Positions 20,899-30,617 are shown, counted from the stretch's first letter. The stretch: DNA of 49,454 nt from Candidatus Levybacteria bacterium CG2_30_37_29 (GCA_001873215.1 MNYS01000003.1:1-49454); one strand, 5' to 3'. Notes: generated by a model from the sequence alone, not told the origin. A program made the numbers and translations.

Positions 20899-23190
20899 AT
20901 GTTTGAAAATTATTATCAAAAAATTAGAAGTATCCTTGCAGTCTATAGAAGAGAGATAATAATATTTGCGTGTATATTATTTGTAGTTTTTCTTATTATT
21001 TTTGTGCTGTTTTTGATAAAAAAACTGAAACCACAAGTTGTTCCGGTAACTTTGTCTTCTTATTCAAGAATCATCCTTGACAAAAATAGGTCATATTTTT
21101 CAATCAATACCGAAAACGGATATTTATATAAGACAAAAAGAGAAGGACAGGAGGCGATAGATGAATTTCTAAAAAGTAATGGCAAAGTAAACGGACAAGA
21201 TTTATTACCGAATAATTTTTACAAAAATTCAAAAATCATTCGTGTTGCTAAAGATAGTGAGCTAAATCCTAAATATTCAACTAGTTCAAATTCTAAAGAA
21301 CATTATTTCTTAAGTCAAAAGATAAACGGTATACCCATCTATGGAGCATCTCTTATTATTCATTTACAAAACAAAAATGAAATATATTCTATTAGTGGAA
21401 ATATTGCAACGAATGATAGCATTACAAAAGAGAAAATTTCCGAAAAAGAAGCAGTTGGCATAGCTACAAATCAAGCAGCGAAAGATTCAAGCTATGCAAC
21501 GGATTTAGTAGTTAAAGACTCATCAAAATCTATATTAAATTTAAAACTTCTTGGCTTGTCTGAAGACGTTGTTAATCACCTAACTCTTGCGGTTCAATTT
21601 GATTCGGCAAAGAATTTTTTTTCAAAAAGGTATTATGTAGATTTGTCAAATAGAAAAATGCTCTACTCCGAAGACTTAATCACTCAGGTAATGACGAGAA
21701 AAGTATATGATTGCAACGGAACTTCGAACCCTCCGTGCTCTTTAAGAAGAAGTGAAGGTGAGCCCCCAATGGGCGATTTAGATGGAGATTCCTTATATGA
21801 TTTGATGGGTGAAGTATATAATTACTATTTTAATACTTTTGGACGGGATGCATTGGATGGGGCAGGAGCTCCGCTTCAAGGAATTGTGAATATATATTCA
21901 GTAAATGGTACTCCTTGTTCTGTTTTTTCGAATGCATACAATACTGGTGGAGCTGGTGGAGGGATAATGGCTTATTGTAAAGGAACAGCTACAAGAGATA
22001 TTGCTGCACACGAATTTACTCATGGAGTTGTAAGCACCACAGCTGGATTAGCACCAGGGTATCAATATGGTGCGCTTAACGAAAGTCTTGCTGATTCATT
22101 TGCAAATGCAATTGATAATAATTGGACAATGGGTGAAGGGTCTGCGCTTGGAATAATCAGAAACATGAGTAACCCTCCTTCTTCGCGCAACGATCCGGAT
22201 AAATTGTTTTCATCTACTTATGATTGTGTAGGCGAAGAGGTGCACAAAAACGCCGGAGTCCCTAACAAAGCTTTTTATTTGATGACAGACGGTGGAAGTT
22301 TTAATGGATGTAGTATGTCGGGAATTGGAACAGTGAAAAGTCATGAAATTCTCTATAAAGCACTGACGCAATATTTGTCGTCTACGGCTAACTTTTTTGA
22401 TTTATATTCCGGAGTAAATCAGGCATGCAATGACATACATGGAGCAAGTTCGACTACATGCGAAGAGGCAAAAAAAGCGTATCAAGCTACTGAAATGGAT
22501 CAACAAACTCCGGGAAGTTCAAGAGGTGCAAAATGTACAGGTAGAGTCGAACAGACAGCGACGTGTGCGGGGGGATCTTTTGGTCCTACAAATACTCCAA
22601 CCCCTTCTCCAACCCCTGGTGGTCCAGCAAATACTCCAACTCCCTCACCGACGCCGGGAGGGTCTACCGCGACTCCCACACCAATTGTAGCAAGTTCGGG
22701 TTTATGGAAATTGAAAGCTACTCCAATTTGCTCGGGAAATGTATCAAATATTTCTTATGATTATGAGATTCCTTCTGGAGAACGTGCCGTGATAGAGACG
22801 ATAAATAGCGCAGGGAATCCTCTAGGGATAGAAGATATGAGCAGTTGGGTAGGCGGCCCTCCTTATATAGTAGGTAATGGTACCTATATCGCAAAAGGTA
22901 ATAGATTAAGCCCTGTTGATAGTGGTTTGAAAAACAATTATGGATATACATCCGAATATCATTACGGTACTCCCGGTCATGTCATTAGTTTAATTTTGAC
23001 CCTTAATGTTAAAACTCTCGATTGTACGAACCCTCCGTTGCCAACCTCTACTCCAACCCCCGGTGGCCCAATAAATACTTCAATTCCTACCCCAACTCCG
23101 CAAAAAACATATACTTGCGTACCTGACCCAACGTGCGTTTCAAGCGGAAAAGTAATCCAGATGTGTCCTCTTAAATGTACTGAAAACTAG
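20899..23190 (+). CDS. Membrane-anchored M4 (thermolysin-like) metallopeptidase with FTP-like prodomain and Pro/Thr-rich linkers
   Basis: AAHEFTHGVVSTTAG (HExxH), GALNESLADSFANAID (downstream Glu), N-terminal TM, TNTPTPSPTPGG repeats. Confidence 0.88.
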   Translation: MFENYYQKIRSILAVYRREIIIFACILFVVFLIIFVLFLIKKLKPQVVPVTLSSYSRIILDKNRSYFSINTENGYLYKTKREGQEAIDEFLKSNGKVNGQDLLPNNFYKNSKIIRVAKDSELNPKYSTSSNSKEHYFLSQKINGIPIYGASLIIHLQNKNEIYSISGNIATNDSITKEKISEKEAVGIATNQAAKDSSYATDLVVKDSSKSILNLKLLGLSEDVVNHLTLAVQFDSAKNFFSKRYYVDLSNRKMLYSEDLITQVMTRKVYDCNGTSNPPCSLRRSEGEPPMGDLDGDSLYDLMGEVYNYYFNTFGRDALDGAGAPLQGIVNIYSVNGTPCSVFSNAYNTGGAGGGIMAYCKGTATRDIAAHEFTHGVVSTTAGLAPGYQYGALNESLADSFANAIDNNWTMGEGSALGIIRNMSNPPSSRNDPDKLFSSTYDCVGEEVHKNAGVPNKAFYLMTDGGSFNGCSMSGIGTVKSHEILYKALTQYLSSTANFFDLYSGVNQACNDIHGASSTTCEEAKKAYQATEMDQQTPGSSRGAKCTGRVEQTATCAGGSFGPTNTPTPSPTPGGPANTPTPSPTPGGSTATPTPIVASSGLWKLKATPICSGNVSNISYDYEIPSGERAVIETINSAGNPLGIEDMSSWVGGPPYIVGNGTYIAKGNRLSPVDSGLKNNYGYTSEYHYGTPGHVISLILTLNVKTLDCTNPPLPTSTPTPGGPINTSIPTPTPQKTYTCVPDPTCVSSGKVIQMCPLKCTEN
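22588..22690 (+). repeat. Pro/Thr-rich coding repeat (NTPTPSPTPGG)
   Basis: aatactccaaccccttctccaacccctggtggt repeated with variation. Confidence 0.8.
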
Positions 23191-23253
23191 AAATATACTA
23201 TCAATTAAGGCCATTTTCTGCTAAAATAGAGGCTCTAATACTTGTTTTGAGCT

Positions 23254-24138
23254 ATGGCTAATATAGATTATTATCAAACACTTGGTGTTTCCAAAAATGC
23301 GTCTGCAGTAGAGCTTAAAAAAGCTTATAGAAAACTTGCTTTGCAATATCACCCTGATAAAAATAAATCAAAAGAGGCCGAAGAAAAATTTAAAGAAATA
23401 AATCAGGCTTACGAAGTTCTTTCAAATCCCCAAAAAAAAGCGCAATACGATCAGTTTGGACATGATGCATTCACAAGGGGTGGGACGGCCGGCCCTGCGG
23501 GCGGTGGAGGGTATCGGCAAGGACCGTTTACCTATACTTATTCTTCAAATGGAGGGCCCTTCGGCAATGCTCAGGGTGGGCAAGGATTTGATTTTGATTT
23601 TGGAGGATTTTCAGACCCATTTGAAATTTTTGAGCAATTTTTTGGAGGGGGAGCACGCCGTCAAAAACCTGCTTATTCTCTGACAATTGATTTTCTAGAA
23701 GCAGCCCACGGTACAACAAAGAAAGTAACAATAAATGGAAAAACTCGTGATATAAAAATTCCGGCGGGAGTCAATGAGAGTTCACGAATTAGATTTGATG
23801 ATTTTGATGTAGTAATAGCTGTCAAGCCTCATCCATCTTTTCACAGAGAGGGGTATAATGTTGTGACAGAGCAGGAAATTTCTATTGTGCAAGCGACACT
23901 TGGAGATATTGTTGAAATTTCGACAGTTGAAGGACGCGTAAAGGTAAAAATACCTGAAGGAACACAGCCGGGCGCTTTAATAAGGCTTGCAGGAAAAGGC
24001 ATAAAGCATGTACAGGGAAACGGCCGCGGAGATCATTATATTAGAATAAAAGTAGCTGTTCCAAAGAAATTAAAAGGAAGGCAAAAAGAAATACTCAAAG
24101 AATTTGAGAACGAATCCAAAAAAACCGGATGGTTTTAG
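23254..24138 (+). CDS. DnaJ-type co-chaperone without zinc-finger (type II, CbpA-like)
   Basis: [34 protein letters not shown] (HPD), G/F-rich region, C-terminal domains, no CxxCxGxG repeats. Confidence 0.93.
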   Translation: MANIDYYQTLGVSKNASAVELKKAYRKLALQYHPDKNKSKEAEEKFKEINQAYEVLSNPQKKAQYDQFGHDAFTRGGTAGPAGGGGYRQGPFTYTYSSNGGPFGNAQGGQGFDFDFGGFSDPFEIFEQFFGGGARRQKPAYSLTIDFLEAAHGTTKKVTINGKTRDIKIPAGVNESSRIRFDDFDVVIAVKPHPSFHREGYNVVTEQEISIVQATLGDIVEISTVEGRVKVKIPEGTQPGALIRLAGKGIKHVQGNGRGDHYIRIKVAVPKKLKGRQKEILKEFENESKKTGWF

Positions 24139-24153
24139 CCTCTAGCCTCATAT

Positions 24154-24202
24154 AACATCTTCTCTAGTTTTAAAGCTAGAGTTTTCCCGAAAGAAAGATG
24201 TT
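24154..24202. terminator. Nested inverted repeats downstream of dnaJ
   Basis: Inner CTCTAG-TTTTAAAG-CTAGAG (24162-24181) followed by TTTT; outer AACATCTT (24154-24161)/AAGATGTT (24195-24202). Confidence 0.5.
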
Positions 24203-24219
24203 TTCTTCCTTCAATTCAT

Positions 24220-24246
24220 CCCCAGCCTTAAAAGGCATAGGGTTTT
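24220..24246 (+). terminator. Second terminator-like hairpin downstream of dnaJ
   Basis: CCC-A-GCCTT-AA-AAGGC-ATA-GGG-TTTT. Confidence 0.5.
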
Positions 24247-24311
24247 CTTGAAGAGCGAATAAATTTCTTTCACATCTTGATTTAATTCTTGGACAAACCT
24301 AAACTTATTGT

Positions 24312-24641
24312 ATGGGGATATTTCTATATCCATTTATTTTAGTAAAATTTTGGTACTACGATGGATTTATAAATCTTGTTACGGCGTGTTTTGGTTTAAG
24401 TCTTTATCTATCCCGTCTTTTCTCTCTTCAGCTTCTTGTCAGAAGTTTTTTAAAGCCGCTGAAAAATGAATATAGAGCTGGTCTTGTAGGTTTTTCAATT
24501 GTTCTTGGGATTATTGTTAAATCTTTTCTTATTGTCCCAATTTTATTAATTCTTTTTACGTTTTTAATCCTTGAGACAATTTTTTGTATGATTTATTTGG
24601 CGATTCCTATTTTTATTATTCTTATTATTCTCAAAAATTAA
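24312..24641 (+). CDS. Small membrane protein
   Basis: 109 aa, hydrophobic, abuts the membrane-anchored Clp-like gene (TAAATG junction). Confidence 0.6.
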   Translation: MGIFLYPFILVKFWYYDGFINLVTACFGLSLYLSRLFSLQLLVRSFLKPLKNEYRAGLVGFSIVLGIIVKSFLIVPILLILFTFLILETIFCMIYLAIPIFIILIILKN

Positions 24642-27011
24642 ATGAATATAAATTACTTTACTATTTACGACTTTTTTTCTAGAAAACCGATTATTTGGAT
24701 ACGGATTTTTATTCTTTTTTTCTTCCCAGTCCTGTTCTTTTTTGGGGAACCAGTTGTTTTTAAAAAATTATTAGGAGTATATTCAATTTTTATCATAAGT
24801 GAACTATTTTTGGATGTACTTTCACGATTCGCTCCCAGCCATATAGTTTTGGATTCTGATAAAAATTTTGTAGAAAGTCTGACTTATAAAACACGTAAAA
24901 TTTTTAAAAACGAAAAGACCTCTTTTCAAATAAGCAAAAAAATCATGCAAGACCGCGAAGCGAAATTTTTCCTTGAGAAATTAGGAGTTCCTTTAAGTCT
25001 TTCTCAAATACAAATTCCAAAAGAAGAGCTTTTACAACAAGCAGGAGAGTTGGTTGTTAGGATGCGCGGGAAACATATATTCCCGATTGATTTATTTGTT
25101 TCATATATACTTCTTATTGAAGAGTCAACGCATTTTTTAAAAGAGCACGGTCTGACAAACGACGACATTTTAACGATTAATTATTGGGTGCATCACGCGT
25201 TTCATATAGAAGAAAAAAAATCCCGTTTCCAATTTCTTGGAACAGGAGTATTTGACTCACTGGTTTATGGGTGGAATTACGAATTAAAAAAATACGCGCA
25301 GGATTTAAGTCATAAAATCCTCTCACGATTCATACCGCCTTCAATAGTTGGTAGAGAAGAAGAATATGAAAAGCTTATTCTTGCTCTTTCAAAACAAGCG
25401 TCAAATAACGTCATTATTGTTGGAGATGCGGGCGTTGGAAAAACAACGATTGTGGAACATTTTGCTTGGGAGTCTCATAACGGCTTTGTCCCGGGAAATA
25501 TTTCAAACATGAAAATTTTTGAGCTTTTTGCCGATCGACTTTTGGCAGGAATTCAAAACGCAGGTCAGCTTGAAGAGCGCCTAGACCTCTTGCTTTCCGA
25601 TATGTCGCATGCAGGGAATGTTATTTGTTTTATTCAAAATATTGAAATTATATTCGGCGGTGGAGGAATGAATTTTGATTTATCAGGAGTCCTTTATGAA
25701 TATCTAAAAAACGGCAACATCCAGGTAATCGGCACTGCAACCCGCGCGTCTTTTAATAAATTCATAGAAAACAAGGAAAGTATTGTCAACCTTTTTGAAT
25801 TTATACACATTGAAGAGCCGGACGCCGGCGGAACACTTCTGATGTTAATTGAAAAAGCGGCGCTTTTTGAAACACAATATTCAATTTCCATAAACTATCT
25901 TGCGCTTAAAGAAATTATTATTTTGTCTTCCAGCTACTTCCCAGAAAAAGTCTTGCCGGGTAAGGCAATACTGGTTCTTGACGAAGCGGCAAATTTTGTA
26001 CATCTTCAAAAAAAACATATTCTTGAAAAAGAAGATATTGTAAAACTTATCGAAAAAAAAACACATATTGTTTTAGACGACCCCACCCCTTCTGAAAAAA
26101 AAATTCTTCTTCACTTGGAAGACGCGCTTCACAAACGCGTTGTTGGCCAACAGAAAGCAATTGAGTCGGTTGCTGGGGCGATGAGGCGTCTTAGAAGCGG
26201 ATTTGTAAATGAGAAAAGACCAATTTCAACTTTTCTTTTCTTAGGACCAACCGGTGTTGGAAAAACGGAGACTGCCAAAGCTTTGGCAGAAGTGTATTTT
26301 GGAAACGCGGAAAATTTTATAAGACTTGATATGTCCGAATTCCAAACTCAAGATCAAATAGAACGGCTTCTTGGCGAAGAGCCCGGTGAGGAGTATGTGT
26401 CAAACACTTTGGCCGAAAAAGTTTTGGCAAATCCGTTTTCACTTATTCTTCTTGATGAATTTGAAAAAGCACACTCAAGGCTTCTTGATATATTCTTGCA
26501 AGTATTTGATGAAGGAAGATTTACCGATAACAAAGGTGTTACGGTTTCATTCACAAATACAATTATAATTGCAACGTCAAATGCCGGCAGTGAATTTATC
26601 CGTGAAGAATTAGAAAGGGGTGCGGGCGCAAATGATATTCAAAATAAATTGGTTGAGGTCTTGCTTTCCAAACATAACTTTAAGCCGGAATTAATTAACA
26701 GGTTTGACGGGGTGGTAATTTTTACGCCTTTAAATGAAGAAGAAATTAAAAAAATCGCAAACCTCATTTTGTCAGAAGTGTTTAAAAAACTTGAAGACCA
26801 ACAAATTTTTGTAAAATTTGACGAAAGTGTACTTTTAAAAATTATTCAAGAGGGATACAGCAAAGAGTTTGGGGCCAGATATGTAAGGCGTTACATTCAA
26901 GACACAATAGAAGATTTTCTTTCAAAACAAATTTTATCAGATATAATAAAGAAAGGACAAGAAGTCATGCTTGGTGTAGAAAACGGACAACTAACATTAA
27001 AACAAATATGA
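24642..27011 (+). CDS. Membrane-anchored Clp-like double AAA+ protein with degenerate D1
   Basis: N-terminal TM hairpin, D1 GDAGVGKTTIVEHFAW but Walker B FIQNIEIIFG; D2 [16 protein letters not shown] / LILLDEFEKAH. Confidence 0.88.
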   Translation: MNINYFTIYDFFSRKPIIWIRIFILFFFPVLFFFGEPVVFKKLLGVYSIFIISELFLDVLSRFAPSHIVLDSDKNFVESLTYKTRKIFKNEKTSFQISKKIMQDREAKFFLEKLGVPLSLSQIQIPKEELLQQAGELVVRMRGKHIFPIDLFVSYILLIEESTHFLKEHGLTNDDILTINYWVHHAFHIEEKKSRFQFLGTGVFDSLVYGWNYELKKYAQDLSHKILSRFIPPSIVGREEEYEKLILALSKQASNNVIIVGDAGVGKTTIVEHFAWESHNGFVPGNISNMKIFELFADRLLAGIQNAGQLEERLDLLLSDMSHAGNVICFIQNIEIIFGGGGMNFDLSGVLYEYLKNGNIQVIGTATRASFNKFIENKESIVNLFEFIHIEEPDAGGTLLMLIEKAALFETQYSISINYLALKEIIILSSSYFPEKVLPGKAILVLDEAANFVHLQKKHILEKEDIVKLIEKKTHIVLDDPTPSEKKILLHLEDALHKRVVGQQKAIESVAGAMRRLRSGFVNEKRPISTFLFLGPTGVGKTETAKALAEVYFGNAENFIRLDMSEFQTQDQIERLLGEEPGEEYVSNTLAEKVLANPFSLILLDEFEKAHSRLLDIFLQVFDEGRFTDNKGVTVSFTNTIIIATSNAGSEFIREELERGAGANDIQNKLVEVLLSKHNFKPELINRFDGVVIFTPLNEEEIKKIANLILSEVFKKLEDQQIFVKFDESVLLKIIQEGYSKEFGARYVRRYIQDTIEDFLSKQILSDIIKKGQEVMLGVENGQLTLKQI

Positions 27012-27069
27012 AAGTCGCACATTCGCATACGCTCAGTACTTCGATAATAAAACAAATATGAAAGTCGCA
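26998..27069 (+). repeat. 22-bp exact direct repeat (period 50 bp) spanning a stop codon and a start codon
   Basis: taaaacaaatatgaaagtcgca at 26998-27019 and 27048-27069. Confidence 0.9.
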
Positions 27070-28053
27070 TTTTTTGAAATAAAAGATTGGGAAAAAGAAT
27101 ATTTCCAAAAATCTCTTGTGGGACACGAGCTTTTATTTTTTACAAATACGTTAAAGACATCTGATCTGACTTCAATAAAAGACATAGAAATTTTGGTAGT
27201 TTTTATATACTCGCATATTACAAAAGATATTTTGGATAATCTTCCCAATTTAAAAATGATTGTTACCATGTCTACAGGATTTGACCATATTGATATTGCC
27301 GAGTGTAAGAAAAAAAATATTATTGTGACAAACATTCCCTCATATGGAGAAATAACAGTCGCAGAACACGCTTTTGCTCTTATTTTTTCAATTTCAAGAA
27401 GAATTATTGAGTCACATGAAAGAGTCAAAAACGGGGATTTTTCTCCAGAAGGACTTACCGGATTTGATTTGTATGAAAAAACTTTAGGTGTTGTTGGGGT
27501 TGGAACAATTGGAAGACACGTTATTAGAATTGCAAAAGGAATCGGAATGAACGTTTTAGGTTATAAAAGAACGCCCGATCCGGATTTAGAGAAAGAATTG
27601 GGTTTTAGATTGGTAGATCTTCCGGAGCTTTTTGAGAAATCCGATATTATTACGATTCACATTCCATACTCACAACAAACTCACCATTTTATAAATAGTG
27701 AAGTATTTTCGAAAATGAAAAATGGAGTTATTATTATAAATACCTCAAGAGGTGCAATTATTGATACAACTGCTTTGTTGCAGGTACTTGATTCAGGGAA
27801 AGTTGCCGCCGCAGGCCTTGATGTTTTGGAAGAAGAACCGATTCTTACGGAAGAAAAAGCGCTTCTTTCCCAAGAATTTGATAAAGATGCGTTGGTGAGG
27901 ACTCTGGAAGACCACATACTTTTAAACAGAAAAAATGTTGTTATTACTCCCCACAACGCTTTTAACAGCCGTGAGGCTTTGGAGAGAATTATGAAAACTA
28001 CACTTGAAAATATTACCTCGTATCTTTCAAAAAATCCGATAAATACTGTTTGA
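27058..28053 (+). CDS. D-isomer-specific 2-hydroxyacid dehydrogenase (D-lactate dehydrogenase-like)
   Basis: GVVGVGTIGRHVIRIAKGIGM, NTSRGAIIDTTALLQVLDSGKVAAAGLDVLEEEP, VVITPHNAFNS. Confidence 0.92.
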   Translation: MKVAFFEIKDWEKEYFQKSLVGHELLFFTNTLKTSDLTSIKDIEILVVFIYSHITKDILDNLPNLKMIVTMSTGFDHIDIAECKKKNIIVTNIPSYGEITVAEHAFALIFSISRRIIESHERVKNGDFSPEGLTGFDLYEKTLGVVGVGTIGRHVIRIAKGIGMNVLGYKRTPDPDLEKELGFRLVDLPELFEKSDIITIHIPYSQQTHHFINSEVFSKMKNGVIIINTSRGAIIDTTALLQVLDSGKVAAAGLDVLEEEPILTEEKALLSQEFDKDALVRTLEDHILLNRKNVVITPHNAFNSREALERIMKTTLENITSYLSKNPINTV

Positions 28054-28056
28054 TAT

Positions 28057-28395
28057 CTAAATTTTTACCAAAGAGTTAAGAAAAGAAGCAACAATAGACA
28101 ACACAAGGCTAAATACAAGAGCCCACCAAAAACCTGCAACATGAAAACCAGGAACAAGACTGCTTGTAAAAAGTACAAGAAATGCGTTTATTACAAAAAC
28201 AAATAGAAAGAGAGTCAGGATATTAATAGGAAGAGTAAGTATGATGAGTACCGGTTTTGCAAATGTGTTTAAGACTCCAAGTAAAACTGCTACAACAACT
28301 GCGGTTAAAAATGAATCAACTTTTACTCCGGGTAGAATATAAGAGGAAACAAAAACAGCGAGAGCATTTACCAGTACAAAAATTATTGCGTTCAT
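28057..28395 (-). CDS. Phage holin family 4 / DUF-type four-TM membrane protein
   Basis: 112 aa; AVFVSSYILPGVKVDSFLTAVVVAVLLGVLNTFAKPVLIILTLPINILTLFLF pattern. Confidence 0.75.
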   Translation of the reverse strand: MNAIIFVLVNALAVFVSSYILPGVKVDSFLTAVVVAVLLGVLNTFAKPVLIILTLPINILTLFLFVFVINAFLVLFTSSLVPGFHVAGFWWALVFSLVLSIVASFLNSLVKI

Positions 28396-28808
28396 AGCTG
28401 GGAGACATCTGTGTCTAACCCATTAAGGTCTATTGTTGGGTCGCCGGTATCAACACCCACTATATTTTCGTCATTTTGGCTAACTTCTGTTGTCGGCACA
28501 ACACTAGTTGTTTTTGTCGGACGCGCTACGGGTGCTTTTGTGGTAGGTAAAGGCTGTTGATTGCTGCTGGTTTTTATAGCAAGAGTGTAGAGTATCGTAA
28601 GCGTTGCAACTATTACAATTATCGCGATTGTTGCAAATATAAAAAGTTTTTTATTCCCATTTGGTCCTTGTTTTGGAGTAGGAATGGGAGCCGAAACTGG
28701 CTGTTGCGTGACAACAGGAGGAGTTGGTGGAGTAGTCTGCGCAGGCGGTGCTTGAATAGGTGCCTGCATATTTGGTTGTTGTGTTGTATTGTTTTGATTT
28801 TGATCCAT
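28392..28808 (-). CDS. Pro/Gln-rich single-TM protein
   Basis: 138 aa, low-complexity Q/P/T N-terminus, one TM, 4-nt overlap with downstream gene. Confidence 0.6.
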   Translation of the reverse strand: MDQNQNNTTQQPNMQAPIQAPPAQTTPPTPPVVTQQPVSAPIPTPKQGPNGNKKLFIFATIAIIVIVATLTILYTLAIKTSSNQQPLPTTKAPVARPTKTTSVVPTTEVSQNDENIVGVDTGDPTIDLNGLDTDVSQL

Positions 28809-28810
28809 AA

Positions 28811-29419
28811 TTATTTGGTTGTAGCAGCGTTCGTTGCTGAATCATTTGTTTTTCCTGTTATTCTTGCCAGTTCTGTTGCTGCTTTTTGTACTGCTTGTTT
28901 TGCGTCCACAACTGTTTTATGAACAGCTTGAAGGTCCAGTCTAAATTGTGAAACGACTGTCCCTACATTTATTTTTAAATTTGCCTCAGTCGTAATAGTA
29001 ATATCATATTGTTTTAAAACTTGTGCGGCGACTGCTGTTTTAGCAGTATTTATTGCAGAATTTGCAAGAGTAACAAGGCTTTCTATGCCCGCAGTATCTT
29101 TTCCCGCAGCTTTAAGAGCAGCAGACCTTTGTGACAATTTTGTGAGAATTGCTGACAATTTATCAAGAGCTAAAGTCATTTTATCTGTTGTCTTTTTGTT
29201 TGTTGTTGCAATTTTTGCATCTATTTTTTCAACAATTGTCTTTTTTCTAGCGTCACGAATTGTTTGAAGTTTTTGCTTGAAGTCGGCTCTGGCGTTCTGT
29301 TTTGCAGAAAGAGGTGCAAGTTGTTGAGTTGTAGTACTCGGAGATTGAGCAGCGACTTTTAAAGGAAAGAGTACCGAAGTAAACAAAAGTATTACAACAA
29401 ATAATTTCTTTTTTTCCAT
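28811..29419 (-). CDS. Secreted helical protein of unknown function
   Basis: Signal peptide MEKKKLFVVILLFTSVLFPLKVAAQ, then long Ala/Lys/Thr helices; start at MEKKK supported by promoter position. Confidence 0.65.
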   Translation of the reverse strand: MEKKKLFVVILLFTSVLFPLKVAAQSPSTTTQQLAPLSAKQNARADFKQKLQTIRDARKKTIVEKIDAKIATTNKKTTDKMTLALDKLSAILTKLSQRSAALKAAGKDTAGIESLVTLANSAINTAKTAVAAQVLKQYDITITTEANLKINVGTVVSQFRLDLQAVHKTVVDAKQAVQKAATELARITGKTNDSATNAATTK

Positions 29420-29426
29420 ACTACTC

Positions 29427-29456
29427 ATGATATGCAAACCGTGGTTATGTTGTCAA
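29427..29456 (-). promoter_or_regulatory. Promoter for the secreted helical protein
   Basis: Minus strand TTGACA (29451-29456), 18 bp, TATCAT (29427-29432). Confidence 0.6.
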
Positions 29457-29468
29457 GTCTGCGCCTAA

Positions 29469-30605
29469 TTAAATTTTATCGTTTTTTATTGCCTCGCGAA
29501 GTTTTTCAACATAGCTATTAAAATAATAGAGATTATGAAAGGTAACAAGCTGAAGAGCAGTTATTTCTTTTGCACGGAAAAGATGTGTGATATAGGAGCG
29601 GGAATAATTTTGACAAGTAAGACATGTGCATGATGAATCAAGCGGATTTTTATCTTTGAGAAAAACTTTTTTTTGCATATCCAGTCTTCCTTTTGAGGTA
29701 AAAGCAATTCCATGACGTGCGTAATGCGTTGGGGTAATACAGTCAAAAGTATCAACACCGGTTGTTATAATAGGTTTTATGTCTTCAATATGCCCAATTC
29801 CTAAAAGATGAACCGGCTTTTCCTGTGGTAAATAGGGGATTGTAAAATTAAGCATTGCAGTCATTGTTTTTTTTGAATCACCGAATTCTCCGCCAATTCC
29901 AAATCCGTCAAAAGGCAAGTTTCCGATAAATTTTGCGCTTTCTTCCTTAAGATCGCTGAATTTTCCGCCCTGTATAATTCCAAACAAAGCTTGTTTAGAT
30001 TTTTTAACATCAAGACACATTTTTGCCCATCTGTGGGTTTTCTCCAAACTTTGTTTGGTGTAGTTATAATCGGAAATAGGGCTTGTGCATTCATCAAATG
30101 CAAAAATAATGTCTGCCCCCAATTTTTCCTGGATTTTAATTGATTCACGCGGTCCTATAAAAATAGTTTCCCCGTCAATATATGACTTAAAAAATACACC
30201 GTCATCTTTAATTTTTATATTTGCCGGTTTGTCGCCCGCTAAAATTGCCTTATCTGTTTTTTCTTTCAAAAGTTTTCCCGTTCCATAGTCGCGTCCAAAC
30301 CCAAGGCTAAAAACCTGAAATCCTCCGGAGTCTGTCATAAGAGGTTTTCCCCAATTCATAAATTTATGAAGTCCCCCGTTTTGTTTTACAATTTTCTCGT
30401 CTGGTTTTAAATGGAGATGGTAAGTATTACAAATAAGAATCTGGCTTTTTGTTTGTAAAACTTCTTCTGCGGTTAGTGTTTTGATAACAGCTTGTGTTGC
30501 GACTGGGACAAAAGCGGGCGTTTCAATTTCTCCATGAGGTGTTTTTAAAATCCCGAGGCGTGCAGCGCTTTTCTTGGATTTTTTTAATACTGTAAATTCA
30601 ATCAT
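29469..30605 (-). CDS. tgt: Queuine tRNA-ribosyltransferase
   Basis: GILKTPHGEIETPAFVPVATQAVIKTLT, MTDSGGFQVFSLG, C-terminal zinc site CTCLTC...H. Confidence 0.93.
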   Translation of the reverse strand: MIEFTVLKKSKKSAARLGILKTPHGEIETPAFVPVATQAVIKTLTAEEVLQTKSQILICNTYHLHLKPDEKIVKQNGGLHKFMNWGKPLMTDSGGFQVFSLGFGRDYGTGKLLKEKTDKAILAGDKPANIKIKDDGVFFKSYIDGETIFIGPRESIKIQEKLGADIIFAFDECTSPISDYNYTKQSLEKTHRWAKMCLDVKKSKQALFGIIQGGKFSDLKEESAKFIGNLPFDGFGIGGEFGDSKKTMTAMLNFTIPYLPQEKPVHLLGIGHIEDIKPIITTGVDTFDCITPTHYARHGIAFTSKGRLDMQKKVFLKDKNPLDSSCTCLTCQNYSRSYITHLFRAKEITALQLVTFHNLYYFNSYVEKLREAIKNDKI

Positions 30606-30617
30606 GCCCAAAAGATT

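Noticed and set aside
28057-28395. Holin-like gene as evidence for a prophage
   Set aside because: The phage_holin_4 family is a common chromosomal four-TM protein; no other phage genes are nearby.
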